A stretch of DNA of 64,000 nt from Aminobacter aminovorans (GCF_900445235.1 NZ_UFSM01000002.1:356427-420426); one strand, 5' to 3'. Positions 43,261-53,315 are shown, counted from the stretch's first letter. Notes: generated from the sequence alone by a model not told the origin. Program-made: numbers and translations.

Positions 43261-44900
43261 CTGGCCTCCGACGACTTGAAGCCTGGCAGGCGCTGCGCCG
43301 ACATCACGTCGGCGATGTAGTTCTGCGGGTCGTGCAGCGACTGGGCGGTTGCGTCCATATAGGCCATCACCTTGCCGCCCTGGATGGTCAGGCCGACGCA
43401 CAACACAAGCAGGAAGGCGACGGGTGCAAACTCCATGACCAGCACGCGCGGCACCGTACCTTCTATTGGAGCCCAGAAGGTGCGGATGCCGGCGCGTGTC
43501 ATGGCGATCATGGCGGCGAGACCCGAAAATATCAGCAGCGTGACCAGGCACCAGGCGGCAATCGAGATCGTGCCTTCGCTGACGCCCAATCCTTGCGGGT
43601 TGAGCAGGGCCGTCAGGATGGCGAATTTGGCGACAAAACCAGACAGTGGCGGCATACCGGCAAGCAGCACAGCACAGGCTGTGAAGCAGATGCCGAGGAT
43701 GACCAACGTCGCCGGAATGGCAACCCCGACCTCCGCTTCCACCTCTTCCTCGTCGAGGTCGTCGCCATAGACTTCCATGGTGACGGCGAGAACGTGCGCG
43801 GCGGGGTCCTGGGCCCGTTCGACCAGTTCAATGAGCAGAAAGAAGGCCGATATCGTCAGCGTCGAGCTGACCAGATAAAACAGCGCGCCCGAGGTGACCG
43901 AGACATTGGCCATGCCGATCGCCGCAAGCAGCGTGCCAGAGGAGACGAGCACATAGGAGCCGGCCAGCCGTCCCATGGCCTGTGAGGCGAGGACGCCGAT
44001 CGCGCCGAAGGCGATCGTCGCCATGCCGCCGTAAAGCAGCCAGGGCTCGCCGAAGCCTGCGGTGGGGCCGGCGTCGGCCCCGAACAGCAGCAGTGACAGG
44101 CGCAGCAGGATGTAGATGCCGACCTTGCTCAGCATGGCGAAGATCGCCGCCACCGGCGCCGCCGCGGCGCTGTAGGTGGTGGGCAGCCAGAAGCCGAGTG
44201 GCCACATGCCAGCCTTGATCAGGAAGGCGATGCCGAGAATGGCCGCGCCCGCCTCCAGCAGCATGCGGTTGTCGGCGTCGACGAGAGGAATCCGCAGTGC
44301 GAGGTCGGCCATGTTCAACGTGCCGGTGACGCCGTAGATCAGGCTGACGCCGATCAGGAACAGCGACGCGCCGGCGAGATTGATGACCACATAATGCAGA
44401 CCCGCCTTGACCCGCTGTGTGCCCGAACCATGCAGGGCAAGGCCATAGGAGGCAGCCAGGAAAACCTCGAAGAAGACGAACAGGTTGAACAGGTCGCCGG
44501 TCAGGAATGCACCGTTGAGCCCCATCAGCAGGAACTGGAACAGGGTGTGGAAATGCGGGCCGCCCTTGTGCCAGCGTGCCAGCGAGAAGGTCAGCGCCGC
44601 AATCGCCAGCACCGAAGTCAGCACCAGCATCAGCGCCGACAGACGGTCGAGTACGAGCACGATGCCAAACGGGGCGGCCCAGTTGCCGAGGAGGTAGACC
44701 TTGGTTGCGGCGCCCTGATCTGGCGCAACGTCGGCATAGGCCATCAATGCGATGGAGATCGCGAGCAAGGTCAGCGTCGAAAACAGGCTGACCAGCGCCT
44801 TGAAGGAATGGCGGCGCTCGTCGAAGAGCAAAAGCAATGCGCCTGTGACCAGCGGCAGCAGAACCGGGGCGATAAGAAGATGGTTCGCCCACGTCATCAC
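43257..44900 (-). CDS. mrpD: Mrp/Pha cation:proton antiporter subunit D
   Basis: A 547-residue protein related to NuoL/M/N proton-pumping subunits, with about 14 spans. The proton_antipo_M region contains the key Lys and Glu residues, seen in [20 protein letters not shown] and [19 protein letters not shown]. An acidic insertion of about 15 residues ([16 protein letters not shown]) lies near residue 385 and is not universal. It starts one codon inside mrpC's stop (4-bp overlap). It forms, with MrpA, the proton/cation path. Confidence 0.94.
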   Translation of the reverse strand: MMTWANHLLIAPVLLPLVTGALLLLFDERRHSFKALVSLFSTLTLLAISIALMAYADVAPDQGAATKVYLLGNWAAPFGIVLVLDRLSALMLVLTSVLAIAALTFSLARWHKGGPHFHTLFQFLLMGLNGAFLTGDLFNLFVFFEVFLAASYGLALHGSGTQRVKAGLHYVVINLAGASLFLIGVSLIYGVTGTLNMADLALRIPLVDADNRMLLEAGAAILGIAFLIKAGMWPLGFWLPTTYSAAAAPVAAIFAMLSKVGIYILLRLSLLLFGADAGPTAGFGEPWLLYGGMATIAFGAIGVLASQAMGRLAGSYVLVSSGTLLAAIGMANVSVTSGALFYLVSSTLTISAFFLLIELVERAQDPAAHVLAVTMEVYGDDLDEEEVEAEVGVAIPATLVILGICFTACAVLLAGMPPLSGFVAKFAILTALLNPQGLGVSEGTISIAAWCLVTLLIFSGLAAMIAMTRAGIRTFWAPIEGTVPRVLVMEFAPVAFLLVLCVGLTIQGGKVMAYMDATAQSLHDPQNYIADVMSAQRLPGFKSSEAR

Positions 44901-45235
44901 TGGGGCTCCCGGCCATCGACATGGTCGCTGCCGGTGAGGCCGCGAGACACCAGCAGCAAAACCAGGAACAGCGCCGTGGTGGCGAAGCCGATGACGATGG
45001 CGGTCAGCACCAGCGCCTGGGGTATAGGATCGGTATAGTCGGCGGGGTCGATCGTCCCGGACGCCAGCACCGGTGCCGCATTGCTCTGCAGCCTGCCCAT
45101 CGAGAAGATGAACAGGTTGACGCCATAGCCGATCAGCGAAAGGCCGATGATGACCTGATAGGTGCGCGGCCGCAGCAATAGCCAGACGCCCGAACCGACA
45201 AACACGCCGATGCCGATGGCGAGGATCAGTTCCAT
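44897..45235 (-). CDS. mrpC: Mrp/Pha cation:proton antiporter subunit C
   Basis: A 112-residue NuoK-like subunit with three spans. Family parts are YQVIIGLSLIGYGVNLFIFSMG and DPIPQALVLTAIVIGFATTA. Its ATG shares one base with the mrpA stop (TGATG), and its stop overlaps mrpD by 4 bp. Length and motifs are standard. Confidence 0.95.
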   Translation of the reverse strand: MELILAIGIGVFVGSGVWLLLRPRTYQVIIGLSLIGYGVNLFIFSMGRLQSNAAPVLASGTIDPADYTDPIPQALVLTAIVIGFATTALFLVLLLVSRGLTGSDHVDGREPQ

Positions 45236-48153
45236 CAGGCTTTCTCCTCGACTACGGCTGAGGCGGTGCGGACGCGATGGCGCCGGATCGACTGGTGGGC
45301 AAGGGCGATCAGCATCAGCACCGTCGCGCCGACGACCAGCGAGAAGACGCCGAGATCGAAGAACAGGGCGCTGGCCAACGGCACCTCGCCGATCAGCGGC
45401 AGGTCGACATAGCGCGAATGCGACGTCAGGAACGGATAGCCGAACAGCCACGAACCCGCGCCTGTGATCGCGGCCATCAGCAGGCCGGCGCCAATCCACC
45501 TGACAGGCAGCACCTTGAGCCGATCCTCGACCCATCTGGTACCCGCCGCCATATATTGCAGGATGAAGGCGGCGGCCATGGCGATGCCGGCGGCAAAGCC
45601 GCCGCCCGGCAGGTCGTGCCCGCGCAGGAACAGATAGGCGGCGAACACGATGATGACCGGAAACAGCCATTGCATGATGACGGCGGGGATCATCAGCCAG
45701 TCGCTGGCCGTGTCTCCCACCTGGCGATCCGGCTGGGCTTCGTCGAAGGCCGTCTGGATGCGTTGCTGTTCGGGCGAGCCGACGTTGTCGGACGCTGGCC
45801 TGAAGCGCCGCAGCAAGGCAAACACGGTCAACGCCACGATGCCGAGTACGGTGATCTCTCCGAAGGTATCAAAGCCACGGAAGTCGACCAGGATGACGTT
45901 GACGACATTGCGTCCGCCGCCTTCGCTGTATGCCTTCTCGAGGAAGTAGTCGGCGATCGTCGCTGGTGGCGTGCGGCTCATCACTGCATAGGCTATGACG
46001 GTCACGCCAAGCCCGGCGGCTACCGCAAGCGCAAGATCGCGAAGGCGGCGCAAGCGCGCGCCCCTGCTTGCCGCGGCCAATGCATCTGCGTCCTCGACGC
46101 GCTTGGGCAGCCAGCGCAGGCCCAACAATATGAGAACCGTTGTCACGATCTCGACCAGCAACTGGGTAACCGCAAGGTCGGGCGCGGACAGCCAGACGAA
46201 GGTGATGCAGGTGACGAGCCCCGCCCCCGACAGCAAGACGAGGGCGGCGAGGCGGTGGAACTTCGCCTGATAGGCCGCACCGATGGCGCAGAGCATGCCC
46301 AGAACCCAGACCCCGGCGAAGGCCGGATCGGCGCCGAGCAAGCTGAGGCGACCCACTCCGAAGCCTAGGCTGTAGAGCGGCCAGAACGCTGCGGCGAAGG
46401 CGACGAAGACGAGCAGCCGCAGCTGCGGCTGCAGCCGGCGCGCTCCAAGGCGAAATTCGACGAAACGCGCCCAGCGCCACGACACGGTGACCATCGCCCG
46501 CTCGAAGACGCGCTGGCCTTTCAGGCGACGGAAGATCGGCGGACCCTCCTCGCAAGTGGCGAGATAGTTCTTCAGGCAGAGATACAGGATGCCGCCGGCG
46601 ACAAGCGCGATGGTGCTCATCATCAGGGGCAGGTTAAAACCGTGCCAGACCGAAAGGCTGTACTGCGGCGTTTCCGAGCCGAGCACCGAGCTGACGGCGG
46701 TGTGCAGGAACGGTCCGATGGTCATGCCGGGGATCGTTCCGACCAGAATGCAGGCCAACACCAGAAGCATGATCGGGAACCGCATCAGGAAAGGCGGTTC
46801 ATGGGGCACGCGTGCAAGGTCTGTCGGCAGCGGCCCGAAGAACACGCCATGGATGAAGCGGATCGAATAGGTCACAGCAAAGGCGCTCGCCAGCACCGCG
46901 ACATAGGGGGCTGCGGTATCGAGCACCGAGATCGCATGCGTCTCGATCGCCTCGGCGAAGAACATCTCCTTGGACAGGAAGCCGTTGAGCAGCGGCACGC
47001 CTGCCATGGCGCCGCTGGCCACCATCGCCAGTGTGGCCGTGATCGGCATGAACCTGAACAGCCCGCTCAGCCGGCGAATGTCGCGCGTACCTGTCTCATG
47101 GTCGATAATGCCTGCCGCCATGAACAGCGACGCCTTGAAGGTCGCGTGATTGACCATGTGGAAGATCGCCGCCACCGCGCCGAGCGGGCTGCCCAGGCTG
47201 AGCAGCAGCGTGATCAGGCCGAGATGGCTGATCGTCGAGTAGGCGAGCAGGCCCTTGATGTCCTGCTGGAAGATCGCGAAATAGGCGCCAAGCGCAAGCG
47301 ACATCATCCCGCAGAACCCGAGAATCCAGAACCATTCGGTCGAGCCTGCCAGAACCGGCCACAGCCGCGCCATCAGGAAGACCCCGGCCTTTACCATCGT
47401 TGCGGAATGCAGGTAGGCCGATACCGGCGTTGGGGCAGCCATCGCGTTGGGCAGCCAGAAATGGAAGGGAAACTGAGCGCTCTTGGTCAGCGTCCCGAGC
47501 AGGATCAACAACAGCGCCGGAACATAGAGATCATGCGAGCGGATCACGTCGCCCGAGGCAAGCACGCGGTCGAGATCGTAGCTGCCAACGATGTGGCCGA
47601 GCAGCAGCATGCCGGCGAGCAGCCCAAGTCCGCCGATGCCGGTGATGGTCAGGGCCATGCGGGCGCCGTCGCGCGCATTGGCGTTATGGTGCCAATAACC
47701 GATCAGCAGGAAGGAGAAGACGCTGGTCAGTTCCCAGAACACGACAAGCAGGATCAGGTTGCCTGACAGCACGATGCCAAGCATCGCACCCATGAAGGCC
47801 AGGAAGAACGAGAAGAACCGTGGAACCGGATCGTCCGGCGACATGTAGTAGCGGGCATACAGCACCACCAGGAAGCCGATGCCGCTGATCATCATTACGA
47901 ACAGCCAGGCAAAGCCGTCCATCCTCAGCGACAGGTTGAGCCCGAGCGAAGGCACCCATTCGATGGTGTGGCGGATCGCGCCGCTGGCTGCGACCACTGG
48001 ATAGCTCGCCGACGCCATGCCAAGCACTGCGAGTGTGACGAGGCCGGCGAGCCAAGCTTCGGCATTGCGGGCATTGGCAGGCAGGAGGGCGGCAATGGCA
48101 CTGCCAACGAAAGGCAAGACGATCATCCAAATCAACGATGTTCCGTCCGTCAT
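45235..48153 (-). CDS. mrpA: Mrp/Pha antiporter subunit A fused with subunit B
   Basis: A 972-residue polytopic protein. Residues about 1-600 are NuoL-like (GFLVVLYARYYMSPDD, LLVVFWELTSVFSFLLIGYW, HSATMVKAGVFLMARLWP). Residues about 640-780 hold the MrpA-specific DUF4040/MbhE part (APDLAVTQLLVEIVTTVLIL). Residues about 830-960 are MnhB (FLRGHDLPGGGFAAGIAMAA). The A-B fusion is the PhaAB form known from rhizobia, which fits the organism call. ATG at 48153 is the first in-frame choice with the normal N-terminus. It heads the six-gene operon; upstream is a 668-bp region with a transposase remnant. Confidence 0.95.
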   Translation of the reverse strand: MTDGTSLIWMIVLPFVGSAIAALLPANARNAEAWLAGLVTLAVLGMASASYPVVAASGAIRHTIEWVPSLGLNLSLRMDGFAWLFVMMISGIGFLVVLYARYYMSPDDPVPRFFSFFLAFMGAMLGIVLSGNLILLVVFWELTSVFSFLLIGYWHHNANARDGARMALTITGIGGLGLLAGMLLLGHIVGSYDLDRVLASGDVIRSHDLYVPALLLILLGTLTKSAQFPFHFWLPNAMAAPTPVSAYLHSATMVKAGVFLMARLWPVLAGSTEWFWILGFCGMMSLALGAYFAIFQQDIKGLLAYSTISHLGLITLLLSLGSPLGAVAAIFHMVNHATFKASLFMAAGIIDHETGTRDIRRLSGLFRFMPITATLAMVASGAMAGVPLLNGFLSKEMFFAEAIETHAISVLDTAAPYVAVLASAFAVTYSIRFIHGVFFGPLPTDLARVPHEPPFLMRFPIMLLVLACILVGTIPGMTIGPFLHTAVSSVLGSETPQYSLSVWHGFNLPLMMSTIALVAGGILYLCLKNYLATCEEGPPIFRRLKGQRVFERAMVTVSWRWARFVEFRLGARRLQPQLRLLVFVAFAAAFWPLYSLGFGVGRLSLLGADPAFAGVWVLGMLCAIGAAYQAKFHRLAALVLLSGAGLVTCITFVWLSAPDLAVTQLLVEIVTTVLILLGLRWLPKRVEDADALAAASRGARLRRLRDLALAVAAGLGVTVIAYAVMSRTPPATIADYFLEKAYSEGGGRNVVNVILVDFRGFDTFGEITVLGIVALTVFALLRRFRPASDNVGSPEQQRIQTAFDEAQPDRQVGDTASDWLMIPAVIMQWLFPVIIVFAAYLFLRGHDLPGGGFAAGIAMAAAFILQYMAAGTRWVEDRLKVLPVRWIGAGLLMAAITGAGSWLFGYPFLTSHSRYVDLPLIGEVPLASALFFDLGVFSLVVGATVLMLIALAHQSIRRHRVRTASAVVEEKA

Positions 48154-48821
48154 TCGTCGCGTGCACTCATTTTGATTCCAGGAAAGTATTACCTCATCTC
48201 GCCCATCATTGTTGACTTTTTGCCTCTTCGGACAAGGCATTGTTCGACATCTCTTTGCCTGAGCAGCACGAAATGGCTCTCGGAAGCGACTGAGAACACG
48301 AGGATCAAAGGGCGATCGACGGCACGCAACTCATCATCCCGGATCGAAGGATGTGCCTCGCAAACAGGAAGCGGGCGGTTCCATAATTCCTGTTACGCGG
48401 CAAATTTGTATTGGCGCAAAGTTAAAATGTCTTGATTCTGCAAAGTAGGAATGTCGCCCTGCTCGTTGAGCGGGAGGCAGCGGAATGTGACTGATAGTGA
48501 TGAGCGAACGTGAGCTGCAACGGATCGAGGTGCTGTCGAAGGTTGTTGAGCGGCGCATGACGACTGTCTCGGCCGCGCATGTCCCTTAACTGACGACGCG
48601 CCAGGTGCAGCGACTTTTGAAGACGTTTCAGGCTGGCGGCGCCGCGGCACTCCGGCACTTTGCGCCCGAGCGGACATTCCAATCTGGCTGCCTCGATTGT
48701 TTCGATGCTAGTTGCGTTGGAGGTATCGCCGCCTGCCGGCAACAGCTTTGCCGGGCACCAAGGTGAAAGGCGCTTGCCCCGGTCTAGGCAAGCGCCCTGT
48801 AGTATGCGTGAAGCGCTTTGT
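48154..48821. other. Intergenic region upstream of the mrp operon
   Basis: 668 bp without an intact gene. It must contain the mrp promoter near its left end, though no clear -35/-10 pair was identified. The right third holds the transposase remnant listed separately. The remainder shows nothing recognisable. Confidence 0.6.
48482..48690 (+). mobile_element. Remnant of an ISNCY-type transposase gene
   Basis: From an ATG at 48500 the translation begins MSERELQRIEVLSKVVERRM and continues TTVSAAHVP, the N-terminal helix-turn-helix start of ISNCY-group transposases. A TAA stop at 48587-48589 interrupts it. The frame then reads LTTRQVQRLLKTFQAGGAAA before losing similarity after about 48670. Catalytic domain and a second IS end are absent, so this is an inactive scar. 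It lies between mrpA and the SDR-led catabolic locus and may mark a boundary of acquired DNA. Confidence 0.75.
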
Positions 48822-49637
48822 TCAGTTTGGCGTGCGGTGACGCGGGTAAGCACCGTTATCCGGTGCATTGGCAAAGCTCTGCAGGGTCTGCCCGCCGTCC
48901 AGGAGCCAGTCGACGCCAGTGATGTGTCGCGCTTCGTCCGATGCCAGAAAGGCGACGGCTGCTGCGACGTCCTCGGGCTGGCCGATGCGGCGCAGCGGGA
49001 TGCGGTCGGCAAAGCGCCGGATTCCGGCTGTATAGGCCGCGCGGTCATTGGCCGGTACGCCAAGGGTGGTTTCAATGACGCCGGGACAGATGGCGTTGAC
49101 GCGGATGCCGTAGGCGGCGGCGTCAAGGGCTGCGACGCGGGTGAGACCGACAACCCCATGCTTGGTCGAGGCGTAACCGGCGCCGCCCGAAAGCACGTCC
49201 CATCCGGCCATCGACGAACCCATGTTGACGATCGAACCTTCGATGCCGGCGGAGATCATCACCTTGAGCGAGGCCTGCAGCACCAGGAACATACTGCGCA
49301 GATTGATGCGCACGATGCGGTCCCAGTCCTCGACGGGCAGTTCGTGGACGAGCGCGACCTTGCCGGAAATGCCGGCATTATTGAACACCGCATCGAGCCG
49401 GCCGAAGGCTTCTACCGTCCTGGCGACGGCATCGTTTGCCGCTGCCTCATCGGAAACATCAGCTGTGATGGCGATGGCCTTGTCGCCGAATGCCGAAGCG
49501 ACATGTGTCGCACGTTCAGCATCAAGGTCGACGATCGAAACACGTGCGCCCTCATCGATGAAACGGCGCACCGCCGCACTGCCGATGGCGCCGCCACCGC
49601 CGGTGACCAGAACGACCTTGCCTTCGAAACGCATCAT
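48822..49637 (-). CDS. Short-chain dehydrogenase/reductase
   Basis: A 271-residue classical SDR. The cofactor motif TGGGGAIGSAAVRR is near residue 12, acid residue in SIVDLDAER favours NAD+, NNAGISG is present and catalytic residues lie in NMGSSMAGW and AGYASTKHGVVGL. AGGAGG stands before the ATG at 49637. It lies 15 bp downstream of the epimerase gene, which it follows in one transcript. In a locus with nucleoside hydrolases it could oxidise the released sugar or a ring-cleavage product; that is inferred. Confidence 0.92.
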   Translation of the reverse strand: MMRFEGKVVLVTGGGGAIGSAAVRRFIDEGARVSIVDLDAERATHVASAFGDKAIAITADVSDEAAANDAVARTVEAFGRLDAVFNNAGISGKVALVHELPVEDWDRIVRINLRSMFLVLQASLKVMISAGIEGSIVNMGSSMAGWDVLSGGAGYASTKHGVVGLTRVAALDAAAYGIRVNAICPGVIETTLGVPANDRAAYTAGIRRFADRIPLRRIGQPEDVAAAVAFLASDEARHITGVDWLLDGGQTLQSFANAPDNGAYPRHRTPN

Positions 49638-49652
49638 TTTCGCCTCCTGTCT

Positions 49653-50492
49653 TTACTTGCCGTAGCCGCGCCAGGAACGACGCGGCGCAAAGCCAAGCGT
49701 TTCCAGCGCATGGGTATTGTCGATGACCGCATCATGGCCCGAAAGCGGCCGCTTCAGCGGCGATGCCGGGAAGGCGCGCTTGACCAAAGCGTCCGTCGCC
49801 TCCTCCGAATAGGTGTCGGCAGCACTGAGGAAGGTGCGCAGATGGCCCTCGCCCTGCCAAGCCAGTGCCTTGATGAATGCATCGGCAGCGTCGCGCGCGT
49901 CGAGATAGCTCCACAGGTCGCGCGCCGATTCGGCGAGATTGCGGCGCGGGCCAACGGCGTCGAAGAAGCTTTCCGGCGTCTGGATCCATGGCATGCGTAG
50001 GCTGACTGCCGAAAACGTACGCCGGCGCACGGCAGCCTCGACGATCTCTTCGCCGAGCCATTTCGATAGGCCATAAGCATCCTGCGCGCCGATCGGATGG
50101 TTTTCGTCGATCGGCAGATAGGCCGGATCGACGAAGTTTTCGGCGAAAGGATAGCCGAGCACGCTAAAGGATGAGGCGTAGATGAAGCGCCTTGCCTTCG
50201 AAAGCGCGGCAGCTTCAACGACATTGTAAGCCATCGCCATATTGGTCTTGAACACTTCTGCCGGTGCCTTGCCGAGCGGGCGCGGGATTGCGGCGATATG
50301 GACGACGGCGTCGCATTCGCGGATCAACTGAAGCGTCAGTCCGAGATCGGCAAGATCGGCACTGATATGAGCCCAATTGGCTTCGGCGGGAGCGACAGCG
50401 TCGATGCCGAGAACGTCATGGCCGGCGGTCACACAGGCTGAGGCGACATGGCGACCAAGCAGGCCACTCGATCCGGTAACGACGATTTTCAT
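49653..50492 (-). CDS. NAD-dependent epimerase/dehydratase family protein
   Basis: A 279-residue extended SDR. Cofactor motif VTGSSGLLGRHVA near residue 6; catalytic Y-x3-K as DAYGLSKWLGEE near residue 145, with the Ser in IYASSFSVLG. It resembles uronate dehydrogenases and nucleoside-sugar oxidoreductases in length. ATG at 50492 has a weak AGGAG 8 bases upstream. A copy of the 18-bp locus motif lies 45-62 bp before its start, so it belongs to the same regulon as the divergent isochorismatase operon. Function is likely oxidation of a sugar moiety; unproven. Confidence 0.9.
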   Translation of the reverse strand: MKIVVTGSSGLLGRHVASACVTAGHDVLGIDAVAPAEANWAHISADLADLGLTLQLIRECDAVVHIAAIPRPLGKAPAEVFKTNMAMAYNVVEAAALSKARRFIYASSFSVLGYPFAENFVDPAYLPIDENHPIGAQDAYGLSKWLGEEIVEAAVRRRTFSAVSLRMPWIQTPESFFDAVGPRRNLAESARDLWSYLDARDAADAFIKALAWQGEGHLRTFLSAADTYSEEATDALVKRAFPASPLKRPLSGHDAVIDNTHALETLGFAPRRSWRGYGK

Positions 50493-50536
50493 CTCAGGCT
50501 CCTGTTGTCGATCACGCGCGGCCACACAGCAAAATA

Positions 50537-50554
50537 TCGTTGATGGTCAAACAA
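50537..50554 (-). promoter_or_regulatory. Shared 18-bp locus operator, copy 1 (epimerase-SDR operon)
   Basis: Minus strand reads TTGTTTGACCATCAACGA, 15 of 18 identical to the copy at 50708. It lies just downstream of a TTGACA-like -35 (50584-50579) with TGTCCG 17 bases on, placing it around the transcription start of the epimerase operon. Confidence 0.6.
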
Positions 50555-50682
50555 TCGGACACCGCAAACCGGCCGGCTTGTCAATGCCTTTCTTGCAGTG
50601 GTGGATAAGCGTCTGTCGTGGCCACAAGCCGGATGGCAAGGCAACCGAGTCCGCCATATTGTGACAAGCTGCAGCTCAAGGA

Positions 50683-50725
50683 TTGACTTGGAAGTCGTCA
50701 CGGTTTTTTGTATGACCACCAACAA
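50683..50725 (+). promoter_or_regulatory. Promoter and shared operator, copy 2 (isochorismatase operon)
   Basis: TTGACT at 50683-50688 is a -35 candidate; a weak -10 overlaps the operator. The 18-bp element TTGTATGACCACCAACAA is at 50708-50725, 27 bp before the gene. TTGT and ACAA ends give it dyad symmetry with a 10-bp centre, fit for a MarR or GntR dimer. Confidence 0.6.
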
Positions 50726-50752
50726 TCGGCAATTCGCTGAGGAGGTAGGGTC

Positions 50753-51397
50753 ATGCCACTGGACAGCTTTTCGTCTCATCGCCAGGACGCCGGGATCAAG
50801 ATCGATCCGGCGCATGTGGCGGTCATCGTCGTCGACATGATCAACGACTTCTGCAAGCCGGGCGGTGCCATGGTGCTGCCGGGATACGAGGCGCTTGTTG
50901 GCCCACAGCTCAGCGTTATCGAGGCAGCACGCGCCGCCGGGGCACCGGTGGTCTGGGTCCATGACGCGCATCGCCGCGACATGCGCCGCGACCGCGAATG
51001 GCTGAAACGCGCGCCGCATTGCGTTGAAGGCACCTGGGGTACGGAGATCATCGACGATCTTGGCGCTCGCAACGACGAGATCCACGTCATCAAGCGGCGC
51101 TACTCGTCATTCTTCCAGACTGATCTCGACATGACGCTGAAGGATATGTTGGTCGAACAGATCGTCGTCTTCGGCGTGGTCACCAATATCTGTGTGCGTT
51201 CGACAGTGCATGACGCGTTCTTCAACGGCTACGAGGTTGTGGTACCGGCGGACTGCTGCGCTGCCACCGGGCCTCGCGAGCAGGAAAGCACGCTCTATGA
51301 CATCTCGACCCATTTCGGCGTCGTCAGCGATGCCGAAAACGTGGTGAGGGCGCTACGCGAAGGTGCATTCATTGAGAACGTAAATATCGCCGCATAG
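50753..51397 (+). CDS. Isochorismatase-family cysteine hydrolase
   Basis: A 214-residue hydrolase of the nicotinamidase/ureidoacrylate group. The catalytic triad is visible as Asp in VIVVDMINDF, Lys in HVIKRRYSSF and Cys in VVTNICVRSTV, with the cis-peptide before the Cys region intact. Such enzymes hydrolyse amides, ureido or carbamoyl groups (for instance N-carbamoylsarcosine, ureidoacrylate, nicotinamide). A strong GGAGG precedes the ATG. It is first in an operon with a MarR regulator and an enamidase-like protein, so it probably removes ammonia or carbamate from the opened heterocycle; inference only. Confidence 0.92.
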   Translation: MPLDSFSSHRQDAGIKIDPAHVAVIVVDMINDFCKPGGAMVLPGYEALVGPQLSVIEAARAAGAPVVWVHDAHRRDMRRDREWLKRAPHCVEGTWGTEIIDDLGARNDEIHVIKRRYSSFFQTDLDMTLKDMLVEQIVVFGVVTNICVRSTVHDAFFNGYEVVVPADCCAATGPREQESTLYDISTHFGVVSDAENVVRALREGAFIENVNIAA

Positions 51398-51446
51398 TCC
51401 GTCGGTCGGCGAAGTCTCAGGTTTCAAGCCAGGAGTTGGAAGCGCC

Positions 51447-51989
51447 GTGACAACCCTCGACGGAGTCCAGAAATACAAGCGCAAGACGGCAGATGCGGGC
51501 GACGTTCCGTTGAGCCGCGAAGAGATAATGACCCGATATACCAAGACCGGCTACGACCTAGACGTTCATCCCGCCCACGTCGTGCGCCGCGCCCATCAGC
51601 GCGCCACGCTGTGCTTCCAGCAGGTGATGGCAGGCGAGGATCTGTCGCCGACACAGTTTGCGGCACTCGCCACTACCTTGCGCCATGGCGAGGTTTCGCA
51701 AAATCATCTCGGCCGTCTTACGGCGATGGACCCCTCCACAATCAGCCTGGTGGTACGCAAGCTCTTGAAGCAAGGGCTGATCAAGCGCAGTGCCTCCGAC
51801 ACCGACCAGCGCCTGTCGATAATCACGCTGACCGAAGAAGGCACGCGCTACACGCTCGACCGGCTGGAGCGCAGCGTCGAAGTCGGCCAGAAGCTGCTTT
51901 CGCCGCTTTCGCCCGCCGAGCAGGCGACATTGCTGCGCCTGCTCCAGCGCATCAGCGGCGACGAGCCGGGCAGCGCCGAAGGCAAATGA
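51447..51989 (+). CDS. MarR family transcriptional regulator
   Basis: A 180-residue winged-helix regulator with an extra 50-residue N-terminal part. The DNA-binding core is SQNHLGRLTAMDPSTISLVV with the wing KRSASDTDQRLSIITLTEEG. It is the only regulator gene in the 48.8-61.5 kb locus. Four copies of an 18-bp dyad (50537, 50708, 54566, 54700) lie at all promoters of that locus, so this protein is the first candidate to bind them. GTG at 51447 is the likely start. Its ligand would be a pathway intermediate. Confidence 0.9.
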   Translation: MTTLDGVQKYKRKTADAGDVPLSREEIMTRYTKTGYDLDVHPAHVVRRAHQRATLCFQQVMAGEDLSPTQFAALATTLRHGEVSQNHLGRLTAMDPSTISLVVRKLLKQGLIKRSASDTDQRLSIITLTEEGTRYTLDRLERSVEVGQKLLSPLSPAEQATLLRLLQRISGDEPGSAEGK

Positions 51990-52100
51990 CAGGCTGACCT
52001 AGCACCTCTTGCACCAGATCATTCTCCGATGCGACCGATTGCCGGCCCCTGGGCCGGATCGACCGCCTCATGCTCCAAACAGACGCAAGGAACGCCATCG

Positions 52101-53303
52101 ATGTCGCCTGATCCGCAAACCAAATCTGCCGCTACTGACAAGCTCGTCATCCGCAATATTGGCCTGATGCTGAGCGGCGATCTTGCCCAGCCGATCCTCG
52201 ATGCAGACACCATCATTGTTGCCAATGGCCGCATCTCCGCGGTCGGAAAGGCTGATGATCTCGATAACGGCGGCGCAACCCGCATCATCGACGCGCAGGG
52301 CTGCGTCGTCACGCCCGGCCTCATCGACAACCACGTTCACCCGGTTGCCGGCGACTGGACGCCGCGCCAGAACCAGATTGGCTGGATCGATTCGACGCTG
52401 CATGGCGGCGTCACCACCATGATTTCAGCCGGCGAGGCGCATTATCCGGGGCGGCCGCGCGACATCGTCGGCGTCAAGGCGCTGGGCATCGCTGCGCAGC
52501 GGACCTTTGCCAATTTCCGCCCGAGCGGGATGAAAATCATCGCCGGGGCGCCAGTACTCGAACCCGGCATGACCGAGAACGATTTTCGCGAACTGGCAGA
52601 AGCCGGCGTAACGCTGATCGGCGAAGTCGGCCTCGGTGGCGTCAAGGACGGCCCTACCGGTCGCCAGATGATCGCATGGGCGCGCAAATACGGCATGACC
52701 TCGATGACCCACACCGGCGGGCCGTCGATCCCCGGTTCGGGCCGTATCGGCGCCGATGTCGTGCTCGAAGTCGACGCCGACGTGGTGGCGCATATCAATG
52801 GTGGCCCAACGGCGCTGCCCGACGACGAAATCCGCCGCATCTGCGAGGAGAGCACGCGCGCCCTCGAGATCGTCCACAACGGCAATCTGCGCACCGGCCT
52901 GTTCGTGCTCGGCATCGCCAAGGAGCGCAACATCCTCGACCGCGTCATCCTCGGCACCGACGGTCCGGCCGGTTCCGGTGTGCAGCCGCTCGGCATCCTC
53001 AGGACCATCTGCCACCTCGCTTCGCTCGGCGACGTTCCGACCGAAGTCGCCTTCTGCTTCGCTACCGGCAATACGGCGCGCGTGCGCAATCTCGACGACC
53101 GCGGCGTCATCGAGGCCGGCCGGGCCGCCGACCTGGTGTTCATGGATCAGGCCGCCGGCGGCATCGGCAAGGATTTCCTGGACAGCCTGGCGCTTGGCAA
53201 TCTGCCCGGCATCGGCATGATCATGGTCGACGGTATCGTGCGCACGGCGCGCAGCCGCAACACGCCGCCGGCGATCCGGGTGCCGGAGGTCATGGCGACC
53301 TGA
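52101..53303 (+). CDS. Enamidase-like amidohydrolase
   Basis: A 400-residue TIM-barrel metal hydrolase that strongly resembles clostridial enamidase, the enzyme of nicotinate fermentation that opens 1,4,5,6-tetrahydro-6-oxonicotinate. Metal ligands are HxH in GLIDNHVHPVAGD, bridging Glu in LIGEVGLGGVKDG (Glu instead of carboxy-Lys, as in enamidase), His in MTHTGGPS, His in VVAHINGGPTA and Asp in GTDGPAGSG. LHGGVTTMISAGEAHYPGRP is also shared. ATG at 52101 has AAGGA upstream. It sits with an isochorismatase and two AA_synth proteins, so it is the prime candidate for a cyclic amide/imide ring opener in the aerobic pathway proposed here. Confidence 0.9.
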   Translation: MSPDPQTKSAATDKLVIRNIGLMLSGDLAQPILDADTIIVANGRISAVGKADDLDNGGATRIIDAQGCVVTPGLIDNHVHPVAGDWTPRQNQIGWIDSTLHGGVTTMISAGEAHYPGRPRDIVGVKALGIAAQRTFANFRPSGMKIIAGAPVLEPGMTENDFRELAEAGVTLIGEVGLGGVKDGPTGRQMIAWARKYGMTSMTHTGGPSIPGSGRIGADVVLEVDADVVAHINGGPTALPDDEIRRICEESTRALEIVHNGNLRTGLFVLGIAKERNILDRVILGTDGPAGSGVQPLGILRTICHLASLGDVPTEVAFCFATGNTARVRNLDDRGVIEAGRAADLVFMDQAAGGIGKDFLDSLALGNLPGIGMIMVDGIVRTARSRNTPPAIRVPEVMAT

Positions 53304-53315
53304 TCCACGCACGGT

